Positions 56,601-57,502 of a stretch of 57,502 nt of DNA are shown in pieces. The position numbers and the translations under genes are program-made. This DNA comes from a virus. The notes beneath the pieces are model-generated. The model was not told where the DNA came from, did not search any database, and saw only the letters and a program-made list of their open reading frames with translations. The stretch covers positions 1 to 57,502 of IMG/VR virus record IMGVR_UViG_3300028410_000013. The stretch is one strand, 5' to 3'. How positions within the stretch are numbered: the stretch's first letter is position 1; the number at the start of each line of letters is the position of its first letter.

Positions 56601-57225
56601 GGACGAGGCCAAAGCTATTGAGGATGCCGCGAGCAATTCGACGGCGGCACCCCCTGTACCTGAGGATAACGGTATCAAGGGGTCGGCTACAATTGCCGAT
56701 GAAGCTGATGACCCTGTTGCTTCTCAGGTGGTCAACACGGTCGGCTTGCCTGTAGTCGAATCTGACATTGAGCAGCAGGTCGAACTGTTTGAAAACCGCT
56801 TAGAAGAAAACCTTGCCGCTGGCATCAACGCCCTGCCCGCAGACCTAAAGCCCCCTCGTGACCCTAGTGTCGTACCGATTATTACGAATTTCTTGCGCTC
56901 AATTTACGCCGATGCTTTCCAAGTCGGTAAGAGCAGAGAGGCCGAGCTTCGCGGGGAGACTAGGCGCATTCCTAGAGTGCCCGATGCCGCCTCTATACCA
57001 ACAGAGACACCGCCCCGTAAAACCTTTGTGGATACACCTTTAAGTCGGTCGGAGATTGCAGAGGCATTGGAGGAAGGCCAGACCTACCAAGACCTGTTTC
57101 AAGAGGGCGGAGCAGTTAGGAACCTCCGGGAGTCTTTTGAGGACGTCGAGACGGCTTCTTCTAACCTGTTGGATGCAGCAGATGCTCTGAGCCAGTTAGG
57201 TTCTGACGATGACGAGGAAGGATAA
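53668..57225 (+). CDS. Tail hub/baseplate protein with lytic transglycosylase domain
   Basis: 1185 residues. The N-terminal ~500 residues look like a gp27-type hub (INSVSVNVGLDGGSASASID, HTVSISCSDILYWWENQQIN). A disordered linker follows, with a duplicated IEDDR segment near 620. Residues ~810-960 form an SLT-type transglycosylase: ETLLAIIHTESAGNANARRT with catalytic Glu ~839, then VGLFQIG and KQAILWKAGPGALDAYN. The acidic C-terminus (GSDDDEEG) is helical. It cuts peptidoglycan during injection. ATG 53668 after GGAGAG. Stop overlaps the next ATG (TAATG). Confidence 0.88.
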   Translation: MFEGTYKANRRPVETTAPDCLVYIQGELSLPSGANPYRRINIQPLINSVSVNVGLDGGSASASIDLHIPRHYLDDIFVGGQLSITTMMEVQIYMKGQFTVGGAGQFYPVFWGITTSVSENYSAGEHTVSISCSDILYWWENQQININPSWLGARKDQTQQFNLEGNYFTKKNPYSIMYTLARRVYGDSMNVRNMGVPGTGFRSEAPESQRRRLMAYWSRRWGRIGQSLRMFGPTGQVLQGDLLQFAIDPRKFRRSKAGSAAKIDGRFYDAFQQGDIDFSQVSPFALVFSQLQSLELYNSEFETRLGIANQVKEAIGYEFFMDVTGELIFKPPFYNLDVRPNFPVSWIRDIDVISWGFAENPPDATFIEATGFQFGDQRVGLADEIQPKATYVDYRLVQKYGWKPGSFSSEYIGSRDFGGSKALFYHLVDILDKQNARVNNGTATIPLRPELRLGYPVYVEGKDAYYYLESLSHTFSYGSRCTTQATLMARRQKFYADFGSWNKENLEPKPGDTADPGLIPQNMYKRPIDPTSGTPVGDRNVILAYQPSKDLEADHGEVKTFDEQGDNDAAGALRRDLVDLRSQFGTSGPNKYVFKIDPNRDKPYRSNDTNERSSGPVTHIEDDRQKDIEDDRPITVNAVILPVSDERGYEVIGGYEYGRRVTLGTEGFVYDKDETDIRVDGLLTMQPQNQRGGTTTQNLNPDLSNRAATAQKANVQKDKTFLIDPNNYGRLLTEVRPPEITSHDLVGLARLEATELVSKLQKQRLEGATPSTPSRPDTPPSEQGISRTSTSAQSIRGRTFRYNSNVAAWRTTIRSVRSEFGYSEETYSDETLLAIIHTESAGNANARRTNKDGKLSQFVGLFQIGKDNASDEGRKNTDFAGNGALSIQHFLEYQDAYKDRHQGDPRKQAILWKAGPGALDAYNRQEAAGASTQALENWLANYPPSKEKKWGVDEYASRVKAAAQVWTDAITGDPSPSEDEAKAIEDAASNSTAAPPVPEDNGIKGSATIADEADDPVASQVVNTVGLPVVESDIEQQVELFENRLEENLAAGINALPADLKPPRDPSVVPIITNFLRSIYADAFQVGKSREAELRGETRRIPRVPDAASIPTETPPRKTFVDTPLSRSEIAEALEEGQTYQDLFQEGGAVRNLRESFEDVETASSNLLDAADALSQLGSDDDEEG

Positions 57226-57502
57226 TGGCTGATCGATATGGACCACCAGCACCTATTAGTGAGAGGCCCTTACGTGCGAAGATGCAGGGGCACAAGGGAC
57301 CGCTGCGCTTTGCCCTCCGGGTAGGTCAAATCACTCGCATCGACTATGAAAATTTCGTGTGTGACATTCAGTGGCGTCAAGGTGCAACACCACCGGCCCG
57401 TGAAGTTCAAATCAGCGGTTCGTATTGGTCAAAGCGAGGCTTTCTGGGCGCGATGCCTGAGGTAGGGTCTGTGGTGATATGTGGATTTTCCGCTGCTCAT
57501 GA
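57225..57502 (+). CDS. Baseplate spike-like OB-fold protein (partial at right edge)
   Basis: Starts on the hub stop. The first ~92 residues include RFALRVGQITRIDYENFVCD, then SGSYWSKRGFLGAMPEVGSV and VICGF: a beta-barrel opening like gp5/VgrG-type OB domains that follow the hub gene in myoviruses. The window ends before the rest. A central spike or hub protein is likely. Confidence 0.6.
   Translation, partial: MADRYGPPAPISERPLRAKMQGHKGPLRFALRVGQITRIDYENFVCDIQWRQGATPPAREVQISGSYWSKRGFLGAMPEVGSVVICGFSAAH

Overview
The window reads as one stretch of a large tailed bacteriophage (myovirus) genome. It carries a tail sheath protein, a tape-measure protein, two tail-assembly-chaperone-like genes, two paralogous baseplate-type proteins, a tail hub with a lytic transglycosylase domain and the start of a spike-like OB-fold protein. 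Genes are packed tightly, mostly on the + strand, with many ATGA/GTGA/TTGA stop-start overlaps. There are eight tRNA genes and many short unidentifiable ORFs. The gene content (full-length GroEL, Lon, a type II topoisomerase B subunit, an ECF sigma factor, dUTPase) points to a jumbo-like phage. The host is probably a Myxococcota/Bradymonadota-like deltaproteobacterial lineage: one phage gene encodes a lipoprotein with the Cys-rich CDGxDNDCDG and DUF4215-type repeats typical of those bacteria. The host assignment is inference.

Layout. 1-5.1 kb: small proteins, an HTH-actin-like ATPase, a virion protein and a zinc-ribbon protein. 5.2-9.8 kb: a giant 1526-residue tail sheath closed by a strong terminator. 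9.9-12.4 kb: a small membrane ORF, a frame-broken gene and groEL. 12.5-14.8 kb: the Myxococcota-style lipoprotein. 14.8-19.0 kb: acidic-tail protein, DHH phosphoesterase, MBL-fold hydrolase, HNH nuclease. 19.1-27.7 kb: DUF4258-like/Cys-rich protein, DUF1848 Fe-S-type protein, AAA ATPase, many small ORFs, tandem cold-shock protein, nucleotidyltransferase. 27.7-29.4 kb (minus strand): dUTPase, a sigma-coupled unknown gene and an ECF sigma factor. 29.4-35.2 kb: Nfu-type Fe-S carrier, GyrB/ParE, Lon, DnaJ-type zinc-finger protein. 35.2-42.5 kb: eight tRNAs interspersed with SNase, HNH, Nudix-like, HAD and other small proteins. 42.5-57.5 kb: tail and baseplate morphogenesis.

How the genes may work together. 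GroEL, Lon and the DnaJ-like zinc finger form a phage-owned protein-quality-control set, fitting a virion with very large proteins. Nfu could supply Fe-S clusters to the DUF1848 protein, which ends in a CxxxCxxC motif. The tRNAs, the cyclic-phosphate-receiver-like protein and the nucleotidyltransferase suggest attention to RNA supply and repair. Several operons start at sigma70-like promoters (TTGACC/TTGACA, 17-18 bp spacer, TAnnnT), so much of the region may use host-type polymerase.

Most unusual observations: (i) a short recurring leucine/arginine motif (LIRLAYENPELRxxLLPL type) in four proteins or ORFs, one of them in frame with, and separated by a single stop codon from, the HTH-actin gene; (ii) several short genes whose obviously coding sequence switches reading frame, while every long gene is intact; (iii) the greatly enlarged sheath with repeated inserted domains.
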